Below, one piece after another: positions 25,024-33,697 of a DNA stretch of 64,000 bases. Within the stretch, counting starts at the first letter, position 1. The number at the start of each line of letters is the position of its first letter. Both the position numbers and the translations under genes were made by a program. This DNA is from JAXMAR01 sp046350295 (lineage in GTDB: Bacteria; Planctomycetota; Planctomycetia; Gemmatales; Gemmataceae): assembly GCA_046350295.1 (NCBI GenBank), contig JAXMAR010000003.1, forward strand, positions 246,141 through 310,140. Direction: 5' to 3'. The notes below the pieces were generated by a model. The model saw only the letters and a list, made by a program, of their open reading frames with translations, had not been told where the DNA came from and searched no databases.

Positions 25024-26049
25024 ATGGCCAAGGCGATTCCGCGTTATCCTGTCGTCCTCTCGATCCTTGCGGCTCTCGCCACGCTCGGCATGAAGTTCGG
25101 CGCCTATGCTCTCACCGGGTCGGTGGGCCTCCTCTCCGACGCCGCCGAATCGTGCATCAACTTGTTGACCGCCCTCATCGCCTTCGTCTGCCTCTGGTAC
25201 GCCACCCGCCCCGTCGACGAAAACCACACCTACGGCCATGAGAAGATCGAGTACTTCTCCAGCGGCCTGGAGGGCATCTTCATCCTCCTCGCCGCCGCGG
25301 GCATCGCCTGGGCCGGCATCGAGCGCCTGCTCGAACCACAGCCGCTCGAAGCGCTCGGCTTCGGCACGTTGATCGCCCTTGCCGCCTCGCTCATCAACCT
25401 GGGCGTCGGCGTCCTGTTGGTTCGCGTCGGCAAGCAGACGGGGTCTATCCTCCTCGAAGCCGACGGCCATCACCTGCTCACGGATGTCTGGACCTCCGGC
25501 GGAGTGGTCGCCGGTCTGCTCATCGTTTGGATGACCGGATGGAACTGGCTCGACCCGATCATCGCCCTCCTCGTCGCGATCAACATCGTCTGGACGGCGG
25601 TTCACCTCGTCGTCCGCTCGTTCAACGGCCTGATGGACCACGCCCTCGCCCCCGATGAGCAGGGCTGGGTTCGCCGCGCGATCGAGGCGGCGCTGGAGCC
25701 GGGGGTGACGTACCACGCCATGCGAACGCGGCAGGCGGGAATCCGGCGTTTCGTCGATTTTCACCTGCTGGTCCCCGGCGTCTGGTCGGTGCAGCGGGCC
25801 CACGCGCTCGCGGAAAAGGTGGAGGAGGCGCTGCACGCGACGCTGCCCGGCCTGGAGATCACCATCCATATCGAGCCGATCGAGGAGGAAGCCTCCTGGC
25901 GCGACAGCGAATTGCTGAACTTCGAGGCCGGCGCTGGTGTCAGGAGTCATGAATCAGGGGTCAGGAGCCAGGGATCAGAACTTGGGGGCGCTACAGTGGT
26001 TCCTGGCGACGGAGGATTGGACCCAGGGAAGCGCACTGTTGACTCCTGA
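25024..26049 (+). CDS. Cation diffusion facilitator family transporter
   Basis: A 341-residue inner-membrane exporter of divalent metals. ATG 25024 (MAKAIPRYPVVLSILAALAT) is chosen. Six membrane segments span about residues 10-215. The metal-site helices show SDAAESCINL and GHHLLTDVWTSGG (HxxxD). The C-terminal cytoplasmic domain (RTRQAGIRRFVDFHLLVPG to PGLEITIHIEP) ends near residue 285. The last 40 or so residues, rich in Gly/Ser, are encoded by short direct repeats of the type GTCAGGAGTCATGAATCAGG and look like a repeat-derived tail. The specific metal cannot be told. Confidence 0.9.
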   Translation: MAKAIPRYPVVLSILAALATLGMKFGAYALTGSVGLLSDAAESCINLLTALIAFVCLWYATRPVDENHTYGHEKIEYFSSGLEGIFILLAAAGIAWAGIERLLEPQPLEALGFGTLIALAASLINLGVGVLLVRVGKQTGSILLEADGHHLLTDVWTSGGVVAGLLIVWMTGWNWLDPIIALLVAINIVWTAVHLVVRSFNGLMDHALAPDEQGWVRRAIEAALEPGVTYHAMRTRQAGIRRFVDFHLLVPGVWSVQRAHALAEKVEEALHATLPGLEITIHIEPIEEEASWRDSELLNFEAGAGVRSHESGVRSQGSELGGATVVPGDGGLDPGKRTVDS

Positions 26050-26065
26050 CCAGCTGGAATCGAGC

Positions 26066-27187
26066 ATGGCGAAGAAAAAGAAGACGCGCGTCGACATGCG
26101 GAAGAATCGCTCCAAGCCGCCGCGCGACAAGGCCTGGACCAGCGGGTTTCGCCAGGACAGCGACGGCGCCGTCGAGGATGCGGTTCGTGGCGAACGGGTT
26201 CGGGCGAAGGGGAACCTGTCCCGCAAGCGCACGATCATCGAAGAAACGCCTGGGGACGTGACAGCGGACGAAGGACGGCTCCCCGGACGGGTGCTTCGCG
26301 TTCATGGCCTCGTCTCCGTCGTCGCGGCGGATGACGGCCGGCAATACCGCTGCGCCGTGCGCCGTCTCCTGAAGACGATGGCGACCGATGAGCGGAACGT
26401 CGTCGCCACCGGGGACCGCGTCTGGATCCGCCCCGCCCCTGGAGACGAAGGCTTCATCGAGCGCGTTGAGCCGCGGCACGGCCTCTTGACCCGGGCGTCG
26501 AAGGGGCGGGAGCACGTCCTGGTCGCCAACGTCGATCAGGTGGTCATCGTCATCGCCCTGGCCCAGCCGGCCCTCAAGCCCCACCTCATCGACCGCTACC
26601 TGTGCAGCGCCGAGCAAGGGCACATCAAGCCGATCATCTGCCTCAACAAGGTGGACCTCGTCGATCCCGTCGAGTTCCAGCCCTTCGTCGGCTACTACAG
26701 CCAGCTCGGCATTCCGATCTTCCTGACGAGCGCGACGACCGGCGCCGGCATCGAGCCCCTCCGGTGTCTTCTCAAGGACCGCGAAACCGTCTTTTCCGGC
26801 CAGAGCGGCGTCGGCAAATCGTCACTCCTCAACGCCATCCAACCGGGCTTGGGACTGGCGGTGAGCACCGTCAGCGAGGTGAACGACAAGGGCCGGCACA
26901 CGACGACGACGACGCACCTGCTCCGCCTCGATTTCGGCGGCTGGGTAGTGGACACACCGGGGATCCGCCAGTTCGCCCTCTGGGACATCGCCCCGGAGGA
27001 CGTGGAAGGCCACTTCGCCGAGTTCCGCGCCTTCGTGCCCCTGTGCGGCTTCCCCGACTGCACCCATACGCACGAGCAGCGCTGCGCGGTGAAAGATGCC
27101 GTCGCGCGCGGACTGATCAGCGAGCGTCGCTATCTGAGTTACCTGGGCTTGTACGAGGGGCGGATGGAGGAGACACGCGAAGAGTGA
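26066..27187 (+). CDS. rsgA: Small-subunit ribosome biogenesis GTPase RsgA
   Basis: The 373-residue circularly permuted GTPase acts in late 30S assembly. ATG 26066 is chosen because the basic N-terminus MAKKKKTRVDMRKNRSKPPR suits the family. An OB-fold (GRVLRVHGLVSVVAADDGRQ) is followed by the permuted G domain: NKVD (G4) comes before GQSGVGKSSL (G1), then T-rich loop GRHTTTTTHL and DTPG (G3). The C-terminal zinc-binding region shows CGFPDCTHTHEQRC. It starts 16 bases after the CDF stop. Confidence 0.94.
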   Translation: MAKKKKTRVDMRKNRSKPPRDKAWTSGFRQDSDGAVEDAVRGERVRAKGNLSRKRTIIEETPGDVTADEGRLPGRVLRVHGLVSVVAADDGRQYRCAVRRLLKTMATDERNVVATGDRVWIRPAPGDEGFIERVEPRHGLLTRASKGREHVLVANVDQVVIVIALAQPALKPHLIDRYLCSAEQGHIKPIICLNKVDLVDPVEFQPFVGYYSQLGIPIFLTSATTGAGIEPLRCLLKDRETVFSGQSGVGKSSLLNAIQPGLGLAVSTVSEVNDKGRHTTTTTHLLRLDFGGWVVDTPGIRQFALWDIAPEDVEGHFAEFRAFVPLCGFPDCTHTHEQRCAVKDAVARGLISERRYLSYLGLYEGRMEETREE

Positions 27188-27190
27188 GGA

Positions 27191-27363
27191 TCAGCCCGCT
27201 TTCTGAAGCTTCGCGGCGAATACCGAGGGATCGGCAAGGCCGAAGTTATCCAGCTCCACCCGCGCCGCGAGCAGATGGTGCTCGAAGACCCGATCGCTGT
27301 CCGGATAGGCAGGCACCATGATCACGGCGCCGGTTTTTCGTGCTCGTAGACGCGTCCGGGCGG
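27191..27363 (-). pseudogene. Unidentified gene remnant with one-base frameshift
   Basis: The minus strand reads TGAVIMVPAYPDSDRVFEHH, continues to AAKLQKAG and stops at 27191-27193. In the next frame the preceding bases give PPGRVYEHEK, so the two join if one base of an A-run (T-run on the plus strand near 27333-27338) is removed. No start codon remains. I do not recognise the family; the fragment looks coding and is about 57 residues long. Confidence 0.4.
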
Positions 27364-27364
27364 A

Positions 27365-27613
27365 TTACGTTTGCCGGGGCGGCAGGCGAAGCCCAGCGAA
27401 GAGGTAGCCGCGACCAGTCTTGCTCAACGTCTCCATTGCTTTGACTTGAAAGAACACAGCGCCTGGCTCGGCATATCCATCGTGGCCGAATACCGCAGAA
27501 TCTATCGTACCACGGCTCTGAGAAAAGCGAAACGCGGGCCGCAAAGAGCTGGCTGCGACGAGATGCGAGATCAGCGCTATTGTCTCTTTTCCTCTGGACA
27601 AACCGCCCCCCAT
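27365..27613 (-). pseudogene. Possible DUF4365-type fragment
   Basis: The minus-strand frame contains FGHDGYAEPGAVFFQVKAME and TGRGYLFAGLR. The D-G-x-E plus Q-x-K-A pattern recalls the nuclease-like core of DUF4365 proteins (D, E/Q-x-K of a PD-(D/E)XK fold). Upstream sequence in this frame does not look like the expected N-terminus, and the frame stops soon after the core, so only a fragment survives. Confidence 0.35.
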
Positions 27614-27852
27614 CGCTTATATGCCCCCCCCTCAAGACCACTACCGCAAAGCGCACGCAGACGGACGCCGTGACGCGTCGTCGCCGCAAGCCGGGCAAAA
27701 TCGGGGGATTTTGACCGGCTAGAGACGAGCGGCGCGGGATTCCGTCACCAGCGGCGCCGCGCGGCTGGAGCGCCCGGGGGAATCGGCCTTTTTTGCTTGA
27801 GTCGCTCACGCAGAGAGGCCGATAAGACCGAAGCGAGTGGTTATCCACTGAG

Positions 27853-27957
27853 GGCCGTGCAAAAAAGGTGTCTGACCCCTTCGGGCAGCGCCATCATCTT
27901 GAGGTCGTTCGGGATCCTGACCTGTCGGAGGGGGTCAGACACCTTTTTTGCACGGCC
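27853..27957. mobile_element. MITE-like 105-bp element with perfect 27-bp terminal inverted repeats
   Basis: Bases 27853-27879 and 27931-27957 are exact reverse complements over 27 bases; the core is GCAAAAAAGGTGTCTGACCC. The 51-base interior has no gene. TGAG is present immediately on both sides (27849-27852 and 27958-27961), compatible with a 4-bp target duplication. It carries no transposase and would need one in trans. Confidence 0.7.
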
Positions 27958-28391
27958 TGAGGGCTTGGCCACGGGGGATGAGGGCTTTTCCTTCATCAAG
28001 GCCGGGTCCGCAAAGGAGTTGGTAAGCGGAACAGTTACCTTCCAACGGAACAGGGCAAGAGCGGGGAAAAGGTGGCCTGTAGCAGGCACACGCCGTGTGC
28101 CGTGGCTTTGGTCCTTGCGGCCAAGCGCGCTTCGGGGAAGCTGCGCCCGGTCATCGTCGACGGACAACCAAATCAGCCGATGCGCCCTGGGCAACGCGCC
28201 CGGACGCCGTCGCGCGGGGCCGTCCTCCACACGTCTTCCCGTTCCACCAGATGAGCCGACCGGGCCTTGAGTCCCAGGCCTCGCGCCCACGCGCTCGCGC
28301 GTCGGGGCGCCGCCTTCGGCTTTCGGCCACGCCGTTGCCGGCTTCCACCTGGAAGGCTGCGCTTCCGCTTGCCTTCAGCAGGGAGGAACCA
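27958..28391. other. Intergenic region upstream of the sigma factor gene
   Basis: About 430 bases between the MITE-like element and the sigma factor. It holds one family C palindrome (28085-28101). I see no convincing gene; long open frames here are typical of high-GC non-coding DNA. A promoter for the sigma factor is expected but I cannot single out one. Confidence 0.5.
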
Positions 28392-29168
<777 letters not shown>

Positions 29169-29202
29169 CCTGGTCGTACCATTACCGCGATCTATTGAGC
29201 TT

Positions 29203-29238
29203 CAGCCCCGGTTCACAGAATCGGGGCTGACTGTTTTT
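29203..29238 (+). terminator. Rho-independent terminator after the sigma factor (family B repeat)
   Basis: A 12-bp stem (CAGCCCCGGTTC pairing with GAATCGGGGCTG, one G-T pair) with loop ACA at 29203-29229 is followed by ACTGTTTTTCC. The stem is related to the family B palindrome at 16205-16303. Confidence 0.8.
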
Positions 29239-29368
29239 CCGCCCTCCCTTCCTTCGCCCGGACCATCACGCGTTGCGACACTCGCCCATAAGATGCTCTC
29301 CAGAGTCAGCCGCGGCATAAGAGGCCTTTTTTGAAACAGCCTCCAGGCCGCCAGCCACGGAGAATCTC

Positions 29369-30361
29369 ATGCCTCGCGAATATCAGCTCTGCGGCCTGGG
29401 CAACGCCATCGTCGACATCTTCGTCGAAGTCTCCGATGCGGACTTCGCCGCGCTCGGCTTCGAGCGCGGCACGATGCGCCTCGTCGAGCTGGATGAGCAG
29501 AAGGACGTGCTCGAACGTTTCCACCAGCGCGAGCCGCGCCTCGTCTCCGGCGGCAGCGTCGCCAACAGTGTCATCGCCTTTTCACAGCTGGGCGGCCAGG
29601 CCGCGTTCATCGGCTGCGTCGGCGATGACCGCTACGGCCTTTTCTACAACAGCGAGTTCGAGGAGCTGAAGATCGACATCGGCAACCCGGTCATCGTCGG
29701 CGAGAACACCGGCACCTGCCTGTGCGTCATCACGCCGGACGCCGAGCGGACGATGCGAACCTGCCTCGCCGTCTCCAGCCACCTCGCCGATCGGCACGTC
29801 GACGCGGAGCGGATCAAGAAATCCGACTGGCTCTTCATCGAGGGCTATGTCTTCGCCAACCCGGCCACCGGGCAGACCGCCATCCGCAAGGCCATCCACC
29901 TGGCCAAAGAGCACGGCACGAAGATCGCCCTTACCTGCTCGGAGGCGTTCGTCGTCAACGCCTTCGGCGACGCCTTTCACGACGCCCTCAAGCAGGCCGA
30001 TCTGCTCTTCTGCAACGAGACGGAAGCGTGCGCCGTGGCCAGGGCCGACAACGCCGGGGCCGCGTTCGACAAGCTCAAGGCCATCGTGCCGGGCGCGGTC
30101 GTGACCGCCGGTCCCCACGGCGCGTTCGTACGCTACCACGGCGCCGAAGTCCACGTGCCGGCGTTCCCCTGCCAGCCGAAGGACCTGACGGGGGCGGGAG
30201 ACATGTTCGCCGGCTCCTTCCTGTATGGCATCACGCACGGCGTGCCCCCCGACAAAGCCGGCCGGGGCAGCTGCTACCTCGCGATGAAGGTGATCAGCCA
30301 GATCGGGGCGAGGCTGCACCACGGGACCGCCGAGTTCTGGCGGCAGAAAGTCGCCGAGTAG
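29369..30361 (+). CDS. PfkB-family carbohydrate kinase, adenosine-kinase-like
   Basis: A 330-residue ribokinase-fold enzyme starting at ATG 29369 after GGAGA. The N-terminal substrate region is YQLCGLGNAIVDIFVEVSDA, with GGSVANSVIAFSQLGGQAAF (two-Gly motif) near residues 57-76. The C-terminal signature DLTGAGDMFAGSFLYGITHG carries the anion-hole GAGD with the catalytic Asp near residue 276. Planctomycete proteins of this type are usually annotated adenosine kinase. The substrate (adenosine or a sugar) cannot be fixed from sequence alone. It is cytoplasmic and monocistronic by spacing. Confidence 0.85.
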   Translation: MPREYQLCGLGNAIVDIFVEVSDADFAALGFERGTMRLVELDEQKDVLERFHQREPRLVSGGSVANSVIAFSQLGGQAAFIGCVGDDRYGLFYNSEFEELKIDIGNPVIVGENTGTCLCVITPDAERTMRTCLAVSSHLADRHVDAERIKKSDWLFIEGYVFANPATGQTAIRKAIHLAKEHGTKIALTCSEAFVVNAFGDAFHDALKQADLLFCNETEACAVARADNAGAAFDKLKAIVPGAVVTAGPHGAFVRYHGAEVHVPAFPCQPKDLTGAGDMFAGSFLYGITHGVPPDKAGRGSCYLAMKVISQIGARLHHGTAEFWRQKVAE

Positions 30362-30389
30362 CGGACTATGCGACCGAGCGTGCCCCAAG

Positions 30390-30542
30390 TCATCCGTGCC
30401 GCTTGAAAAACTGCACTGCCCGCTCGTGTTTTTCCGCCGCTGCCCGCGTCGAAAACGTCCCGAGATTGCGGCGCTTGCCTGTGCTTGGATTCACTTTCCG
30501 CGAGTAGAGACGATACTCGCCCGATTTCAGCTTGCGAATCAT
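30390..30542 (-). CDS. Conserved 50-residue protein
   Basis: A small gene between two plus-strand genes. The product MIRKLKSGEYRLYSRKVNPS continues with TGKRRNLGTFSTRAAAEKHE and RAVQFFKRHG. The pattern (SGEYRLYSRK...GKRRNLGTF...AAEKHERAVQ) is one I know from small basic proteins in planctomycetes and other bacteria, function unknown; the fold could bind nucleic acid. ATG 30542 is preceded, on the minus strand, by AGGAAGAGCC, an adequate ribosome site. Confidence 0.75.
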   Translation of the reverse strand: MIRKLKSGEYRLYSRKVNPSTGKRRNLGTFSTRAAAEKHERAVQFFKRHG

Positions 30543-30647
30543 GGCTCTTCCTCCCAGTGCCCTCGTTACTAATTCAGCAAGAGGCGTGCCGGTCGGATCC
30601 TCGATTTTTCACCTTGTCTTTTCCGCCTCGTCTCTTGCAATTCTAAT

Positions 30648-31922
30648 ATGCCCTCCGATGTCGACCGTTTCCTTCGCACCGTGGCCAAGAGCGGACTCTA
30701 TCCCAGAGATCAGCTCGCGGACCTCGTCCGCGCCGCGCCGGCCGCGGAGCGGGCGGACGCTGATCGCCTGGCCCAGCACCTGATCCAGGCCGGCAAGCTA
30801 TCGCGCTTCCAGGCGCGCAAGCTCCTCGACGGCGTCTTCGCCGGCCTTTGCCTCGGTCCCTATCAGGTACACACGCCGATCGGCAAAGGGGGCATGGGCA
30901 TCGTCTACCTGGCCGTGGACACACGGACGGGCAAGCACGTCGCCGTCAAGGTATTGCCTCCCAAGCGGGCCAAGACGGAGGAACGGCTCCTGGCCCGCTT
31001 CCAGCGCGAGATGGCCATCTCCAAGAGCGTGAGTCATCCCCATCTGGCCAAGACTCTCGACGCCGGCGTCTGGCAGGGCGTCTACTACATTGCCATGGAA
31101 TACATCCCCGGCCAAAGCCTGTACCGGCTGGTATCGAGCCAGGGCCCCTTGTCCGCCCCGCGGGCCGCCCGCCTCTTCACGGAGGTCGCCGGCGCGCTCG
31201 ACCACGCCCATTCGCTCGGCCTGATCCACCGGGATCTCAAGCCTTCCAACATCATGATCACGCCCAAGGACCATGCCAAGGTCCTCGATCTGGGCCTGGC
31301 CTTTGTCGAAGGGGAGGAGGGAGCGATCGACGTGCTCGGCGGCAAGGGCTACACCGTCGGCTCCGTGGACTACATGGCGCCGGAACAGACCTACGACGCG
31401 ACCGCCGTTGACGCCCGCAGCGATGTCTATGGCCTGGGCTGCGCCCTTTACTTCGCCCTGTCCGGGACGGCTCCGTTCCCATCAGGGAGCTCGAAGGAGA
31501 AGATCCAGGCGCACCGCCACCAGGAGCCGGACCCGGTGCAATGGCGCAACGGCGCCGTCCCGGACGAGTTCGCCGTCCTCGTGCACCGCATGATCGCCAA
31601 GAAGCCCGACGATCGCTACGCCAACATGGCCGCCGTCCGCGAGGCGCTCAAGCCGTGGCGCAAGGCCGAGGAAGAACAGCCGCTCGACCAGGAAGGAGAC
31701 TCGGCCTATCTTTCGGCCGTGGTGGAGTTGGAGCGGGCGGACGTGCCCGAAAACCTGGCCGACATTCCGATCATGCGGCCCGAGAGCGTGCTTTCCGGCG
31801 AGGCCCTCGACGAGGAAGACCGCCGCCGCCGCGAGCTGCGACGGCTGATCCTGGTGGTCGGGGGCTTTTGTGTGGGGATGGTGGGGCTGCTGGCGCTGCT
31901 GTTTTTTCTCGTGCTACGCTGA
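30648..31922 (+). CDS. Membrane-anchored Ser/Thr protein kinase (Hanks type)
   Basis: The 424-residue protein has an N-terminal helical segment (residues 1-68) common to planctomycete kinases, then a complete kinase domain: IGKGGMGIVYLA (78-89), VAVKV with Lys101, HRDLKPSN (194-201), DLG at 214-216 in place of DFG, and MAPEQ. Catalytic residues are present, so it should be active. After the domain there is an acidic linker and one C-terminal membrane helix (LILVVGGFCVGMVGLLALLF), leaving no real extracellular sensor. Signals and substrates are unknown. Confidence 0.92.
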   Translation: MPSDVDRFLRTVAKSGLYPRDQLADLVRAAPAAERADADRLAQHLIQAGKLSRFQARKLLDGVFAGLCLGPYQVHTPIGKGGMGIVYLAVDTRTGKHVAVKVLPPKRAKTEERLLARFQREMAISKSVSHPHLAKTLDAGVWQGVYYIAMEYIPGQSLYRLVSSQGPLSAPRAARLFTEVAGALDHAHSLGLIHRDLKPSNIMITPKDHAKVLDLGLAFVEGEEGAIDVLGGKGYTVGSVDYMAPEQTYDATAVDARSDVYGLGCALYFALSGTAPFPSGSSKEKIQAHRHQEPDPVQWRNGAVPDEFAVLVHRMIAKKPDDRYANMAAVREALKPWRKAEEEQPLDQEGDSAYLSAVVELERADVPENLADIPIMRPESVLSGEALDEEDRRRRELRRLILVVGGFCVGMVGLLALLFFLVLR

Positions 31923-31936
31923 GAGACGCGCGGACC

Positions 31937-32773
31937 TCACTCTCCATCGCGCGTGATGATCTCGACGCCCTTGTCGGTCAGCGCGAGGGTGTGCTCGACG
32001 TGGGCGCTCGGCATGCCGTCCTTGGTTACCACCGTCCAGTGGTCCGGCAGCGTGCGCGTGTCTTGCCGGCCCATGTTCAGCATGGGCTCGACCGCCAGGA
32101 CGAGGCCCGGCTCCAGGCGGAAGTCCGTCTTCTTCATGTCCCGGCTCACGTAGTTCGGGACCTGCGGATTCTCGTGCATGGTGCGGCCGATGCCGTGTCC
32201 GACGTACTGCTCCACCACGGAAAAGCCATTGGCCTCGGCGTGCCGCTGCATCTTGGCCGCGACCTCCGACCACCAACGGCGCCGCGGCAGCTCGGTGATG
32301 GCGATCTCGAGGATGGCCTCGGCCGCCTCCACGAGGCGGCGCCGCTCGGGTCGAACGGCGCCGACCATGATGGTGATCGCCGCGTCGGCGCACCAGCCGT
32401 TGAGCTTGCAGGCGGTGTCGATCTTCACGAGGTCGCCGTCCCGGATCTCGCGCCCGCCGGGAACGCCGTGCACGATCTGCTCGTTGATGGAAATGCAGGT
32501 GGAGGCGGGGAACGGCTTCTGGTTCTGCTGCCCGGGATAGCCCTTGAACAAAGGCGTGGCGCCGTGGCGGGTGTAGAGCTGGTCCACGGCCCGGTCAATC
32601 TCGATGGTGCGGACACCCGGTTTGGCCAGTTCGCGGCAGAGCCGCAGCGCCTCGGCCACGACCTTGCCCGCTTCGCGCATGAGGGCGATCTCGCGCGGCG
32701 ATTTGAGCTCGGGGGGCGCTTGAAATGCGGTCCTTAGCACGGAAAACAGACCTCGAAAAAAGCTCCACATCAT
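31937..32773 (-). CDS. map: Type I methionyl aminopeptidase
   Basis: The 278-residue metalloenzyme removes N-terminal methionine from nascent proteins. Family residues are His102 (VHGVPGG), metal ligands Asp119 and Asp130 (KIDTACKLNGWCAD), His193 (VGHGIGRTMHENP), Glu229 (LAVEPML) and Glu260 (AHVEHTLAL). The N-terminus has about 20 extra residues before the core. It follows adk with an 83-base gap, in the usual secY-adk-map order, although a terminator separates secY from adk. The operon ends here: infA, rpmJ and rpsM do not follow. Confidence 0.95.
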   Translation of the reverse strand: MMWSFFRGLFSVLRTAFQAPPELKSPREIALMREAGKVVAEALRLCRELAKPGVRTIEIDRAVDQLYTRHGATPLFKGYPGQQNQKPFPASTCISINEQIVHGVPGGREIRDGDLVKIDTACKLNGWCADAAITIMVGAVRPERRRLVEAAEAILEIAITELPRRRWWSEVAAKMQRHAEANGFSVVEQYVGHGIGRTMHENPQVPNYVSRDMKKTDFRLEPGLVLAVEPMLNMGRQDTRTLPDHWTVVTKDGMPSAHVEHTLALTDKGVEIITRDGE

Positions 32774-32856
32774 GCGTCAGCCCACGGAGCAGACGGAGGC
32801 AGGCAAGGTTGCACTCATCCTGTTCCACCTGACCCGTGTGAGGGGCGCCATGACAT

Positions 32857-33522
32857 TCATTTTCTTTGCTTCGGTTTGAGCTGGCGCGCCAGATTGTCGT
32901 AGATATCTTCGATCTTCCCTTGGCCCCGGACGCGCAGCAAGAGGCCCTGGTGCTGGTAATGGTCCAGCAGGGCCCCGTTCACCTGATGGAAGATCTTGAG
33001 CCGCTGCCGCACAGTGCTCTCGCGGTCGTCATCGCGCTGGAGCAGGGCCGAGCCGCATTCGTCGCACACGCCGGGCACGCGCGGTTGCTTGTTGATGGTA
33101 TTGTAGGTGGCGCCGCAGGCGGGATTGGGGCAGTCCCAGCGACCGGCGCTCAGACGCTTCAGGATTTCCTCGTCATCGACGTCCAGGAACAGCACCGCGT
33201 CCAGCGGCAGTCCCTGCTCGCGCAGCACGCCGTCCAGCGTCCGCGCCTGGTCGATCGTGCGCGGATAGCCGTCCAGCAAGAAATCGGTCGGCCGATCCGT
33301 TGAGCGAAAGAGGGCGGCGACCATCTGGTTGACCACGTCGTCCGGCACGAGGCGGCCCTGCGTCACGTAGGGCTCCGCCAATTTGCCTTCGGGCGTTTGC
33401 TGGCGGATCGCTTGCCGCAGGATGGCGCCGGTGGAGATATGGACCATGCCCAGGTTATGGCTCAGGAGCTTGGCTTGCGTGCCCTTGCCGCTGCCGGGGG
33501 GTCCGAGAAGGATGATGCGCAT
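32857..33522 (-). CDS. adk: Adenylate kinase, zinc-type lid
   Basis: A 221-residue kinase interconverting ATP, AMP and ADP. The P-loop GPPGSGKGTQ spans residues 7-16; AMP-site motifs include GYPRTIDQA. The lid has four cysteines (131, 136, 153, 156) that should bind zinc, as in many Gram-positive and planctomycete enzymes. The C-terminal Arg/Lys-rich tail follows LLLRVRGQGKIEDIYDNL. It lies between the secY terminator and map on the minus strand. Confidence 0.96.
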   Translation of the reverse strand: MRIILLGPPGSGKGTQAKLLSHNLGMVHISTGAILRQAIRQQTPEGKLAEPYVTQGRLVPDDVVNQMVAALFRSTDRPTDFLLDGYPRTIDQARTLDGVLREQGLPLDAVLFLDVDDEEILKRLSAGRWDCPNPACGATYNTINKQPRVPGVCDECGSALLQRDDDRESTVRQRLKIFHQVNGALLDHYQHQGLLLRVRGQGKIEDIYDNLARQLKPKQRK

Positions 33523-33645
33523 AGGTCCGTCTGCGAGTCGGTCGGAAGGAGAGTAGGGTTGCCGCCGCGCCAGTCGAATCCCTCAAGGACTGTCTCAACC
33601 CCGCAATTCTCCTATTGTGCGGACGCGTGGCGTCGGCCGCAAGGG

Positions 33646-33680
33646 AAACAAAAAAGCCCACGGCGTTTTTTGCCGTGGGC
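33646..33680 (-). terminator. Rho-independent terminator after secY
   Basis: On the minus strand GCCCACGGC and GCCGTGGGC (33656-33680) form a 9-bp stem followed by a T-run (33649-33655). It ends the spc transcription unit downstream of the secY stop at 33698 and separates it from adk-map. Confidence 0.85.
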
Positions 33681-33697
33681 ATGGAAAGTCGCTTGCG

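Noticed and set aside
27841..28290. 149-codon minus-strand frame across the MITE-like element
   Set aside because: Its end is encoded by the inverted repeat itself and the remainder has no recognisable similarity.
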